Source of the DNA: Pusillimonas sp035515275
GTDB lineage: Bacteria; Pseudomonadota; Gammaproteobacteria; Burkholderiales; Burkholderiaceae_B
DNA length: 7,647 bases
Reading direction: 5' to 3'
NCBI RefSeq assembly: GCF_035515275.1
Contig: NZ_DATJBQ010000108.1
Location: 1 to 7,647, forward strand
Below, in pieces: positions 1 through 7,402 of the stretch; within the stretch, counting starts at the first letter, position 1, and the number at the start of each line of letters is the position of its first letter. The notes beneath the pieces were generated by a model. It was not told the origin of the DNA and did not search any database. It saw only the letters and a list, made by a program, of their open reading frames with translations. A program made the translations under genes and the position numbers.

Positions 1-100
1 TTTCGGGCGTTGGCGCGAGAGCCGGGCGCCCGTAGAAGGGAGCCCGAAGGGGCGGACGATACGGGCAGGCGTGCCGAAGGCCGAGTGCCTCCGCCCGAAA
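1..100. repeat. GC-rich element bounded by a 9-bp inverted repeat
   Basis: The first nine bases, TTTCGGGCG, are the exact reverse complement of CGCCCGAAA at 92-100, and the match resumes after two mismatches (GGC at 12-14). Inside are a perfect 10-bp palindrome CGGGCGCCCG at 23-32, a second inverted pair GGGCGGA (50-56)/TCCGCCC (90-96) that competes with the outer stem, and a small GGCA/TGCC hairpin at 64-75. Read as RNA on either strand it could fold strongly. Plus frame 1 is open from base 1 to TAA at 130-132 (43 codons, rich in R, G, P and E), so a converging gene tail cannot be excluded, but the composition looks like translated palindrome rather than protein. It could be a REP-like or MITE-like intergenic repeat or a structured RNA. 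The left edge is cut by the window, so the true extent is unknown. Confidence 0.5.
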
Positions 101-117
101 AAGACCTGCCCCACAGC

Positions 118-270
118 GCAGGAACGTCTTAAGAGCCAGCAGCGCAATGAATTAAAAGCAGGAACGTCTTAAGAGCCAGCAGCGCAATGAATTAAAAGCA
201 GGAACGTCTCAAGAACCTGCATCGCAACGAATTAAAAGCAGGAACGTCTCAAGAACCAACAGCGCAACGA
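118..270. repeat. 40-bp tandem direct repeat, about 3.8 units
   Basis: Four head-to-tail units of exactly 40 bp start at 118, 158, 198 and 238, each opening with GCAGGAACGTCT. Units 1 and 2 are identical, unit 3 differs from them at five positions, and unit 4 matches for 33 bases (four differences) before diverging at 271, just outside the ruvB stop codon at 275. Units 1 and 2 contain the palindrome TCTTAAGA, which becomes TCTCAAGA in units 3 and 4. There is no unique spacer between units, so this is not a CRISPR array. The period is not a multiple of three and the units do not form a repeated protein. Bases 101-117 resemble a decayed part of another unit (AAGACCTGC against AAGAACCTGC in unit 3). 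The identical outer units suggest recent duplication, by slippage or recombination. Function is unknown. Confidence 0.9.
194..220 (-). terminator. possible weak intrinsic terminator after ruvB, inside repeat unit 3
   Basis: On the minus strand, unit 3 gives a 5-bp stem GCAGG (216-220) with CCTGC (198-202), a 13-nt loop, and then TTTTAATT (197 downward). This is the right order for an intrinsic terminator of transcription leaving ruvB. The stem is short and the loop large, so it would be weak. Units 1, 2 and 4 carry the same CCTGC-TTTT but have mismatched 5' arms (GCTGG, GTTGG). Confidence 0.2.
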
Positions 271-274
271 GCCG

Positions 275-1345
275 TCAACCAAACAAATCCGGCGTACCAG
301 CACCCGCTGAAGACGGCGCAGCCAGGCCCAGGTGTCGCCAGGTCGTTTGCGTGGCAATTCGGCCGCGCGGCGTGCGTTGCAGGTAGCCGTGTTGGATCAG
401 ATACGGCTCGATCACGTCTTCGATCGTGTCGCGTTCCTCACCGATGGCGGCGGCCAGACTGTCGACGCCTACCGGACCCCCGTCGAACTTGTGGACAATC
501 GCTTCAAGCAACTTGCGGTCCATCACGTCCAGACCTTGCGGGTCGACCTCGAGCATGGCCAGGGCCGCGCCCGCGGTGGGGGTATCGATGCGGCCGTCTG
601 ACTTCACCTCGGCATAGTCGCGTACACGGCGCAACAGACGGTTGGCGATGCGAGGAGTGCCGCGCGAGCGGCGGGCAATTTCTGTGGCCCCTTCGGGCGT
701 AATAGCTACGTTCAGCAAGTGCGCACTGCGCGTGACGATGCGGGCAAGTTCCTCAGCGGTGTAGAACTCAAGTCGCGAAACAATACCGAAGCGGTCGCGC
801 AGCGGATTCGTAAGCATGCCTGCGCGGGTAGTGGCGCCTACAAGGGTGAACGGTTGCAGGTCAATCTTGACGCTGCGGGCGGCCGGCCCTTCGCCGATCA
901 GGATGTCGATCTGAAAATCTTCCAGTGCGGGGTAAAGAATTTCTTCGACCACCGGTGAAAGGCGGTGGATCTCGTCGATGAACAGAACGTCGTTTCGTTC
1001 GAGGTTGGTCAGCAGTGCAGCCAGATCGCCCGGGCGCTCTAGCACCGGGCCGGAGGTTTGGCGCAATTGGACACCCATTTCGTGGGCCACGATATGGGCC
1101 AGTGTGGTCTTGCCCAGCCCGGGCGGGCCGAACAGCAATACATGGTCAAGCGACTCGCCACGCTTTTTTGACGCCGCGATGAAGATCTCGAGTTGTTCGC
1201 GCACGCGCTGCTGGCCTACGTACTCTTCAAGCAGCTTCGGGCGCAGGGCGCGCTCGATGGAGTCTTCGTTGGGCGAGGCGCTGCGCGGTGTGACGATGCG
1301 TTCGACGGGAACGGCGCTGGAGAGCGAGTCGGAATGAATGGCCAT
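275..1345 (-). CDS. ruvB: RuvB, Holliday junction branch-migration ATPase
   Basis: The 356-residue protein is the hexameric AAA+ motor that, with RuvA, drives branch migration of Holliday junctions in the cytoplasm. Visible motifs are Walker A GPPGLGKT (73-80), Walker B LFIDEIH (121-127), sensor 1 GATTRAG (170-176), the arginine-finger region RDRFG (183-187), sensor 2 in RGTPRIANRLLRR (228-240), and a C-terminal winged helix with PRGR (327-330). Length fits betaproteobacterial RuvB, slightly longer than the roughly 336 residues in E. coli because of an N-terminal tail. The frame stays open upstream to 1447, but the start is placed at MAIHSDSLSS because that is the family N-terminus; the 34 upstream codons look non-coding. 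No Shine-Dalgarno precedes this ATG. A 215-bp gap separates it from ruvA, so it may have its own transcription start. It ends 5 bp from the tandem array. Confidence 0.97.
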   Translation of the reverse strand: MAIHSDSLSSAVPVERIVTPRSASPNEDSIERALRPKLLEEYVGQQRVREQLEIFIAASKKRGESLDHVLLFGPPGLGKTTLAHIVAHEMGVQLRQTSGPVLERPGDLAALLTNLERNDVLFIDEIHRLSPVVEEILYPALEDFQIDILIGEGPAARSVKIDLQPFTLVGATTRAGMLTNPLRDRFGIVSRLEFYTAEELARIVTRSAHLLNVAITPEGATEIARRSRGTPRIANRLLRRVRDYAEVKSDGRIDTPTAGAALAMLEVDPQGLDVMDRKLLEAIVHKFDGGPVGVDSLAAAIGEERDTIEDVIEPYLIQHGYLQRTPRGRIATQTTWRHLGLAAPSSAGAGTPDLFG

Positions 1346-1560
1346 GTGCGTATGCGTAGCGGAAAACAGAACAGGGATGAAGGCAAAGACCATCGTACAC
1401 CAGCAATGCCGGGCAAATGGAGGGCATGGTGGCGGCGAGCATTGCAATCTGCATTGACCAAAGGCTCTGGCAACCGTTTCAGGCTACGCGCTCAGCGCGA
1501 GCAGGGCAGGCCACCGGCCTTGCAATACGGGTTGCGGCACCACCGGTTAACCGAAGGGCT
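1346..1560. other. ruvA-ruvB intergenic region, no gene seen
   Basis: These 215 bp are long for a spacer between ruvA and ruvB, which commonly lie close together. They contain a palindrome CGGTTAACCG (1544-1553), an AGGCC/GGCCT hairpin around 1507-1520, a CGCGCT/AGCGCG inverted pair (1487-1499), and ATTGCAAT near 1440. I find no -35/-10 pair with good spacing on the minus strand, no LexA-type CTGT-N8-ACAG site and no clear terminator. The 3' part is an open extension of the ruvB frame with unlikely composition (rich in P, C and H). Confidence 0.4.
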
Positions 1561-2133
1561 TCATCGGGATAGTGCTTTCAGCGCTAGTCGAATGCCTTCA
1601 GCAACCTCCACCCCTTCGGGCAGGGCCTTAAGCGCCGATTGTGATTCGCTGCTGGAATAGCCCAGCGACAACAAGGCGTTCAGAATGTCTTCGCGACCCG
1701 AAGACGGACGCGCGGCATCCACCCCCAGGTCGGCCCCGATTTTGCCACGCAACTCAAGCAGCAGCCGTTCGGCGGTTTTCTTGCCGATGCCCGGAACACG
1801 GGTCAGCAGACCGGTTTCCTGTTGGGTAATGGCGCTGGCAAGGTCCTGAACCGACATGCCCGACAAAACCGCCAGGGCGGTGCGGGCGCCGATGCCGGTT
1901 ACCTTGATCAGTGCGCGAAAGGTCGAGCGTTCCTGGGCGGTCAGGAACCCGTACAAGGTGTGGGCATCTTCGCGAACGGAAAGGTGCGTGTGCAGCGAGA
2001 CCTTGGCGCCGCTGTCGGGCAGGTCGTACAGCGTGCTCATGGGTACGTCGATTTCGTAGCCGACGCCCCCCACATCGATGCATACGGTGGGTGGGGTTTT
2101 TTCCAGCAGTGTGCCGGTGATGCGTCCTATCAT
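1561..2133 (-). CDS. ruvA: RuvA, Holliday junction DNA-binding subunit
   Basis: The 190-residue protein binds four-way junctions as a tetramer and loads RuvB. The N-terminal OB-fold begins MIGRITGTLLEK and carries the conserved GGVGYEI (22-28). Two helix-hairpin-helix motifs follow: VTGIGARTALAVLS (78-91) and VPGIGKKTAERLLLEL (113-128). After a short linker, the small domain III that contacts RuvB lies at about 147-190 (DILNALLSLGYS...EGIRLALK). The length is normal for the family. The start is fixed by the family N-terminus and by AAGGA at 2142-2146. It lies 55 bp downstream of ruvC on the same strand, probably in one transcript. Confidence 0.97.
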   Translation of the reverse strand: MIGRITGTLLEKTPPTVCIDVGGVGYEIDVPMSTLYDLPDSGAKVSLHTHLSVREDAHTLYGFLTAQERSTFRALIKVTGIGARTALAVLSGMSVQDLASAITQQETGLLTRVPGIGKKTAERLLLELRGKIGADLGVDAARPSSGREDILNALLSLGYSSSESQSALKALPEGVEVAEGIRLALKALSR

Positions 2134-2141
2134 TGACTGCG

Positions 2142-2146
2142 TCCTT
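2142..2146 (-). promoter_or_regulatory. ruvA ribosome binding site
   Basis: AAGGA on the minus strand, 8 nt before the ruvA ATG. It is one of only two clear Shine-Dalgarno sequences in the window and supports the chosen start. Confidence 0.75.
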
Positions 2147-2151
2147 GCAAA

Positions 2152-2170
2152 GCGGCCTGACAGCGGCCGC
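2152..2170 (-). other. hairpin in the ruvC-ruvA spacer
   Basis: GCGGCC (2152-2157) and GGCCGC (2165-2170) form a 6-bp all-GC stem with a 7-nt loop. It sits about 5 nt upstream of the ruvA ribosome binding site. On the minus strand only three T's follow, so it is unlikely to be a full terminator; it could act as a 3'-end stabiliser for the ruvC message or set ruvA translation. Confidence 0.4.
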
Positions 2171-2188
2171 GTTCGGGGTTAACGAGCC

Positions 2189-2733
2189 TTAGCCGGTCAG
2201 GCGGCCTGCGCGTAGCCGAAGGCCGCGCTTGGCGGTCAGGCCGGCTGTCTGAACCAGTTTGTCGGCCAGCGGGCCGATGTGGGCGTGGCAGATGGCACAG
2301 GCCAGGGCGTCGGCGGGGTCTGCCGCCGGCAAGCCGTTCAGGTGCAGCAAATGCTTGACCATTGTCTGTACTTGCTCTTTGGCGGCGTGGCCGTTGCCGA
2401 CAACCGACTTCTTGATCTGTAGTGCCGTATATTCGTGAACCAGCAGCCCCTGGTCAGCCAGCGCGCACATGGCGGCGCCCCGTGCCTGGCCCAGCAGCAG
2501 GGTCGAGGTGGGGTTGGTGTTGACGAAAACTTTTTCAAGCGCCGATACCGTGGGGGAGGTCTCTTGTACAACCTGCCGGATATTGTCGAGAATGACCTTC
2601 AGGCGTTGGGCCAGCGGCTGGTCGGTGGGTACCAGAATGACACCGCTGGCAATGTACTGAAGGCGCGAGCCCTGGACATCGATCACGCCGAAGCCCGTGC
2701 GTCGCAGCCCGGGGTCGATGCCAAGGATTCTCA

Positions 2734-2734
<1 letters not shown>
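2189..2734 (-). CDS. ruvC: RuvC, Holliday junction resolvase
   Basis: The 181-residue protein is the dimeric, metal-dependent endonuclease that cuts Holliday junctions after RuvAB branch migration. The RNase H-like fold starts MRILGIDPGLRRTGFG, and the four catalytic acids of the family are visible as D7, E67, D139 and D142 (ALEKVFV; AADPADALA). The C-terminus has a basic tail (AKRGLRLRAGR). Length is close to the 173 residues in E. coli. An upstream open extension, rich in arginine and overlapping purH, is rejected because the family begins at MRILGIDPG. The ATG overlaps the purH stop by one base (TAATG) and has no Shine-Dalgarno, so translation is probably coupled to purH termination. Confidence 0.97.
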
Positions 2735-4329
<1,595 letters not shown>

Positions 4330-4360
4330 GCGAAAAGACTGATAAGGGAAGAGAAAGAAT

Positions 4361-4600
4361 TCAGGGTTGGATGTCGTGCGCCTGCAGCTTCTTGCGCAAG
4401 GTGCTGCGGGTGATGCCCAGCATCTCGGCGGCCCGCGACTGATTGCCGTGTGCTTTTTCGAGAGCGACTTGCAGTACAGGACGTTCGACGCATCGCATGA
4501 CCATGTCCAGAATGTCGTGGGGCTGGGAATCGCCCAGATCGGAGAAATAGCGGTCGAGGCTTTCGCGCACGCACTGCTCTAAGGGGTTGATAACGCTCAT
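4361..4600 (-). CDS. fis: Fis-family nucleoid-associated DNA-binding protein
   Basis: This is a 79-residue Fis homologue, a DNA-bending protein that activates rRNA/tRNA promoters and shapes the nucleoid in enterobacteria. The C-terminal helix-turn-helix is clear: GNQSRAAEMLGITRSTLRKKL (52-72), very like the E. coli [21 protein letters not shown]. Residues 5-50 form the dimerisation helices. It is about 20 residues shorter than the 98-residue E. coli protein at the N-terminus, where the enterobacterial beta-hairpin arms used to stimulate Hin/Gin inversion lie, so that activity is probably absent. Position directly after dusB is the conserved dusB-fis pairing. No Shine-Dalgarno precedes the ATG. 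The same helix-turn-helix occurs at the end of NtrC-type activators, but the size and context point to free-standing Fis. Confidence 0.93.
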   Translation of the reverse strand: MSVINPLEQCVRESLDRYFSDLGDSQPHDILDMVMRCVERPVLQVALEKAHGNQSRAAEMLGITRSTLRKKLQAHDIQP

Positions 4601-4636
4601 AGTGGAAATGGATATGTTTTTATATGTTTGCCCTGC
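4601..4636 (-). promoter_or_regulatory. AU-rich dusB-fis spacer (fis translation leader)
   Basis: The 36-nt spacer is 23/36 A+T in a GC-rich region and holds a direct repeat, ATATGTTT on the plus strand at 4612-4619 and 4622-4629. No purine-rich Shine-Dalgarno lies at the usual distance from the fis ATG. From general knowledge, E. coli fis translation depends on AU-rich sequence upstream of fis; whether this spacer plays the same role is inference. Confidence 0.4.
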
Positions 4637-5653
4637 TTAAGCCGCCAGGGCTGCAGGTGCGCCGCAGATCGGCTTGTTGGACGGTTGTTGGTCAAACCAT
4701 TGTTCGAGCGCGCGAATCTGATCGGCGGTCTGTTCCGCCTGGTTGATGCAGGTTATCAGAGTTTGCGCGCCGGGCATATCGGCAAGGTACCAGCCGATAT
4801 GTTTGCGCGCGGAACGCACGCCGGTAAATTCGCCGTAAAACCTGTAATGGTCTTCGAGGTGCTCGAGCAGGAAGACACGCAGTTCGCCAAAGCTGGGCGC
4901 CGGAAGATGGGTTTCAGTTTTTAGAAAATGCGCGATCTCGCGAAAGATCCAGGGTCGGCCTTGTGCGGCACGGCCAACCATTACGGCATCGGCATGGGTG
5001 TACTTTAATACGTATTGGGCTTTTTCGGGGGTATCGATGTCGCCGTTGGCAATAACAGGTATGTCGAGCGCCTGCTTTACCTGGCGAATGGTGTCGTACT
5101 CGGCCTGGCCGTTGTACATGTCGGCGCGTGTGCGCCCATGCAAGGTCAGGGCGGCAATGCCCAGGTCTTGTGCAATCAGGGCGATGCGCAAGGCGTTGCG
5201 CGAGTCGGCGTCCCAGCCCGTGCGGGTTTTTAAGGTAACCGGCACATCGTATGGGCGGCAGGCTTGCACGACGCTGCCAACGATGCGCGCCACCAGTGTT
5301 TCGTCGCGCAACAGGGCTGAGCCCGAGGCGACGTTGCACACTTTTTTTACCGGACACCCCATGTTGATGTCGATAATGCGTGCACCCTTGCCAATATTGA
5401 ACACCGCTGCTTCGGCCATCATGGCGGGGTCGGAACCCGCAATCTGCACGGCGATGGGTTCTGATTCGCCCTGGTGGTCGAGCCGCCTTGACGACTTCAC
5501 GCTGTTCCACAGACGCGGGTTGCTGGCTGCCATCTCGGACACGGCATAACCTGCGCCCAATCGTTTGCAAAGCTGACGATATGGGCGGTCGGTAACCCCC
5601 GCCATGGGGGCGACGAAAACCTGATTGGGAAGTTGCCATTGGCCGATGCGCAT
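4637..5653 (-). CDS. dusB: DusB, tRNA-dihydrouridine synthase B
   Basis: The 338-residue FMN-dependent, NADPH-using reductase converts a D-loop uridine of tRNA to dihydrouridine (U17 for DusB in E. coli). The TIM-barrel start APMAGVTDRPYR (15-26) is clear, followed by VQIAGSDP (69-76), IDINMGCPVKKV (94-105) with catalytic C100, the K142 region LKTRTGW (141-147), LHGRTR (171-176), IANGDID (201-207) and VGRAAQGRPWIFREI (226-240). The C-terminal helical tRNA-binding domain includes ARKHIGWYL (282-290). The family start MRIGQ is retained. A second cysteine, C106, follows the active-site loop. It lies 39 bp after ubiH and 36 bp before fis. A TAAAAT box 6 nt before the ATG suggests its own, possibly leaderless, transcript. 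DusA/DusC are less likely, given the sequence match to DusB and the fis neighbour. Confidence 0.95.
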   Translation of the reverse strand: MRIGQWQLPNQVFVAPMAGVTDRPYRQLCKRLGAGYAVSEMAASNPRLWNSVKSSRRLDHQGESEPIAVQIAGSDPAMMAEAAVFNIGKGARIIDINMGCPVKKVCNVASGSALLRDETLVARIVGSVVQACRPYDVPVTLKTRTGWDADSRNALRIALIAQDLGIAALTLHGRTRADMYNGQAEYDTIRQVKQALDIPVIANGDIDTPEKAQYVLKYTHADAVMVGRAAQGRPWIFREIAHFLKTETHLPAPSFGELRVFLLEHLEDHYRFYGEFTGVRSARKHIGWYLADMPGAQTLITCINQAEQTADQIRALEQWFDQQPSNKPICGAPAALAA

Positions 5654-5665
5654 GGGGCGATTTTA
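5654..5665 (-). promoter_or_regulatory. -10-like box giving a leaderless dusB start
   Basis: On the minus strand TAAAAT (5660-5665) matches the sigma-70 -10 consensus at 5 of 6 positions, is preceded by GGG, and is followed by CGCCCC and then the dusB ATG. Transcription starting about 7 nt after the box would begin at or next to the ATG. No convincing -35 is present 16-18 nt upstream (best hexamers AAGCCG or CAAGCC). Confidence 0.4.
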
Positions 5666-5692
5666 CCCTACGGGTTTTACGCCGGCTTGCCC

Positions 5693-6850
5693 TTAGCTGC
5701 GAAGCCCCTCGAGCAGATGCCGGGCCAGCGGCGCACGAAGATGGCGGCTGGCGTCCATGGCCAGCAGGCTCAGGCCGCACAAGTGCTCGACAAGCGGATT
5801 GCGGGTGGCGAAGATTCGGGGCAGGAAGTCAGTAACGCCCGATGTCAGCCATCGGTCGGGCCGGCGCTGCATGCTGAAGCGGCGCAGCAGTGCTGCGGGG
5901 TCGTCGGTGGGGTGATGCAGCCAGCCGCCAAGCGCATGCGTCAGTTGGGCGGCATCGCGCAGGCCCAGGTTCAGGCCTTGACCGGCAACCGGATGCAGGG
6001 TTTGTGCCGCGTTGCCTATAGCCAGCGTGTGCGGGTCGAGCAGCAAGGGGCCTGCGTTCAGCGCCAGCGGGAACACATGGCGCGTGCCCGCCGGCGCGAG
6101 CCGCCCGAGGCGGTCGCCAAAGGCTTGTTGCAGCTCAAGTGCAAAGCCCGCTTCATCAAGCTGCAGCAGCGCTTGTGCACGGTTTGGCGCGCAACACCAC
6201 ACCAAGGCGTAGCGGCCTTGGCCCAAGGGGTGGGGCAATAGGGCCAAGGGGCCCTGGTTGGTGAAACGTTCGTAGGCCCAGCCACTTCGCGGGCGATCGG
6301 CCTGAATGGTGGCCAATACAGCGTGCTGGTTGTAGGCGCGCTGTACGCCGCCGGGTGGAGAGCCGTCTGAGCGAATGCGCAGCCGGCCATGCACAGGCCG
6401 GTCGTCTGCCGATCGCCATTGCGACGGTTTGTGGTCGCCGGGCGCCGCGGCTTCAAGCAGGATGACCCCGCTTTGCGATACCGCCGCAAGCAAGGTTTGT
6501 TGCAGCGTCGAATAGGCCACTACGCTGCCTAATCGGGGCACCCCGAGCTCTTCATGGGTGATCAGGGTGCGCCCGAGCCGCCCGCGCTGCGACACATGGA
6601 CCGTGTCGATGCTTGCAGAATGTGCGGGCCATGCGCCCAACGGTTCGAGCAGTGCGCGGCTGCCGTGATTCATCGCCAGCGTACGTGGGTCATTCGTGCC
6701 TTGTTGGGGCAATTGATCGCCCGAGGTCACATTGCGCCCCAGCAGCGCGATGCGCTGGGGCGCAGGCGAGACCTTGGCCAGCAATAGCGCCAAGGCGGAT
6801 CCAACCGGCCCCGCGCCGGAGATGACAATATCGAATTCGGGCGTAAGCAT
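5693..6850 (-). CDS. ubiH: UbiH-type FAD-dependent ubiquinone-biosynthesis hydroxylase
   Basis: This 385-residue class A flavoprotein monooxygenase belongs to the UbiH/UbiF/VisC/COQ6 family and should hydroxylate the ring of a ubiquinone precursor, probably at the membrane surface. The N-terminal Rossmann motif is GAGPVG (12-17). The family segment NDPRTLAMNHGSRALLEPLGAWP (53-75) follows. The middle DG motif is reduced to RSDGSPPGG (160-168, with D162/G163), weaker than the usual ADG.xS..R. The second flavin motif GNAAQTLHPVAGQGLNLGLRDA (279-300) is close to E. coli UbiH, with N rather than the D of many relatives. The start is MLTPEFDIVISGAGP; 43 upstream in-frame codons would run into the divergent gene and are rejected. 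A weak CAGG lies 9 nt before the ATG. The exact ring position (UbiH, or a broader UbiF/UbiL-type role) cannot be read from sequence alone. Confidence 0.87.
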   Translation of the reverse strand: MLTPEFDIVISGAGPVGSALALLLAKVSPAPQRIALLGRNVTSGDQLPQQGTNDPRTLAMNHGSRALLEPLGAWPAHSASIDTVHVSQRGRLGRTLITHEELGVPRLGSVVAYSTLQQTLLAAVSQSGVILLEAAAPGDHKPSQWRSADDRPVHGRLRIRSDGSPPGGVQRAYNQHAVLATIQADRPRSGWAYERFTNQGPLALLPHPLGQGRYALVWCCAPNRAQALLQLDEAGFALELQQAFGDRLGRLAPAGTRHVFPLALNAGPLLLDPHTLAIGNAAQTLHPVAGQGLNLGLRDAAQLTHALGGWLHHPTDDPAALLRRFSMQRRPDRWLTSGVTDFLPRIFATRNPLVEHLCGLSLLAMDASRHLRAPLARHLLEGLRS

Positions 6851-6856
6851 GATCTT

Positions 6857-6884
6857 TGGCCTGGGTTTACTACAATGCAGGCCA
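6857..6884. promoter_or_regulatory. inverted repeat with -10-like box between ubiH and the TM2 gene
   Basis: TGGCCTG (6857-6863) and CAGGCCA (6878-6884) form a perfect 7-bp inverted repeat with a 14-nt spacer, ending next to TACAAT (6871-6876), which resembles a plus-strand -10 box about 50 nt before the downstream ATG. The -35 position (CATGAT, at the ubiH start codon) is poor. A third CAGGCC lies at 6902-6907. The arrangement fits an operator over the shared 78-bp divergent promoter region, but chance is possible in GC-rich DNA. Confidence 0.3.
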
Positions 6885-6918
6885 GTGTATGTATTGGGGC
6901 GCAGGCCCTGTGGAATTA

Positions 6919-6923
6919 AAGGA
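6919..6923 (+). promoter_or_regulatory. ribosome binding site of the TM2-domain gene
   Basis: AAGGA sits 5 nt before the ATG at 6929 and supports that start. Confidence 0.75.
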
Positions 6924-6928
6924 CAGAT

Positions 6929-7387
6929 ATGGCGACGAGTCGTTCGGGCGCACGCATTGGGCCCAGCCCGACCAGCCACCGCAGCAAGGTCATTGTAGCG
7001 CTGCTGTCGGCGCTTCTAGGCGTGTTCGGTGCGCATTGGTGGTACCTGGGGCGCCGCTGGGCATGGTTGGTGACGCTGACCTCTTGTGTGCTGATCGTGC
7101 TGGCTCAGCTTTACCCCGTGTGGTGGGACAACCCCCCGTTCCTGTTGCTGATCATTCCGGTAACAGCCGGCTTTATCGAGGCGCTGGTTTTTTCCCTTAA
7201 GCCAGATGCCTGGTTCGACGCTCGCTACAACGCGGGGTCGGGTCGTACCACCCGCACAGGCTGGGCGCCGGTGCTTATCGCGATCTTCACGACCTTGCTG
7301 GGCAGTTCGGTCTCGCTGTTCGGCATCGCCCTGATAGTGATGCATGTGTACAAGGCCTTGGGCTGGCTGGACGGATACGTGCTTTAG
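6929..7387 (+). CDS. TM2-domain-like small membrane protein
   Basis: The 152-residue protein has a 19-residue polar, basic N-terminus (S/R/P/T-rich) and about four membrane segments: roughly 20-41, 45-61, 70-90 and 113-141, with a polar loop (KPDAWFDARYNAGSGRTTRTG) at 91-111. The first pair of helices matches the TM2 pattern: SKVIVALLSALLGVFGAHWWYLG (19-41) contains the family's G-x-x-G-x-H-x-x-Y-x-G (G31, G34, H36, Y39, G41). Most bacterial TM2 proteins are shorter; here a second helical half follows. Molecular function of this family in bacteria is not established. It is the only plus-strand gene in the window, divergent from ubiH, with a good AAGGA ribosome site. No signal-peptide cleavage site is evident. 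Codon composition resembles its neighbours, so there is no sign of recent transfer. Confidence 0.8.
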   Translation: MATSRSGARIGPSPTSHRSKVIVALLSALLGVFGAHWWYLGRRWAWLVTLTSCVLIVLAQLYPVWWDNPPFLLLIIPVTAGFIEALVFSLKPDAWFDARYNAGSGRTTRTGWAPVLIAIFTTLLGSSVSLFGIALIVMHVYKALGWLDGYVL

Positions 7388-7402
7388 TGGTGTTGTTGAC
7401 GA

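Noticed and set aside
1..132. 3' end of a converging plus-strand gene (open from base 1 to TAA at 130-132)
   Set aside because: Only 43 low-complexity R/G/P/E-rich codons are visible and they coincide with the inverted-repeat element; it cannot be judged without sequence to the left.
118..270. CRISPR array
   Set aside because: The 40-bp units are contiguous, with no unique spacers between repeats and no cas genes nearby.
1346..1447. 34-codon N-terminal extension of RuvB
   Set aside because: The composition is unlike RuvB (rich in P, C, H and F), and the family N-terminus MAI.SDSLSS begins at 1345.
2152..2170. Intrinsic terminator between ruvC and ruvA
   Set aside because: The stem is GC-rich, but only three T's follow and the ruvA ribosome site comes immediately after.
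2134..2188. LexA/SOS box before ruvA
   Set aside because: A CTGT occurs in the minus strand, but no ACAG follows at the required 8-nt spacing.
4914..5780. 288-codon minus-strand frame overlapping dusB and ubiH
   Set aside because: It is an out-of-frame shadow of dusB, arginine- and histidine-rich, with no recognisable motifs.
6851..6979. 43-codon N-terminal extension of UbiH into the divergent gene
   Set aside because: It would overlap the TM2 gene and its ribosome site, and the flavin motif belongs within about 15 residues of the N-terminus.
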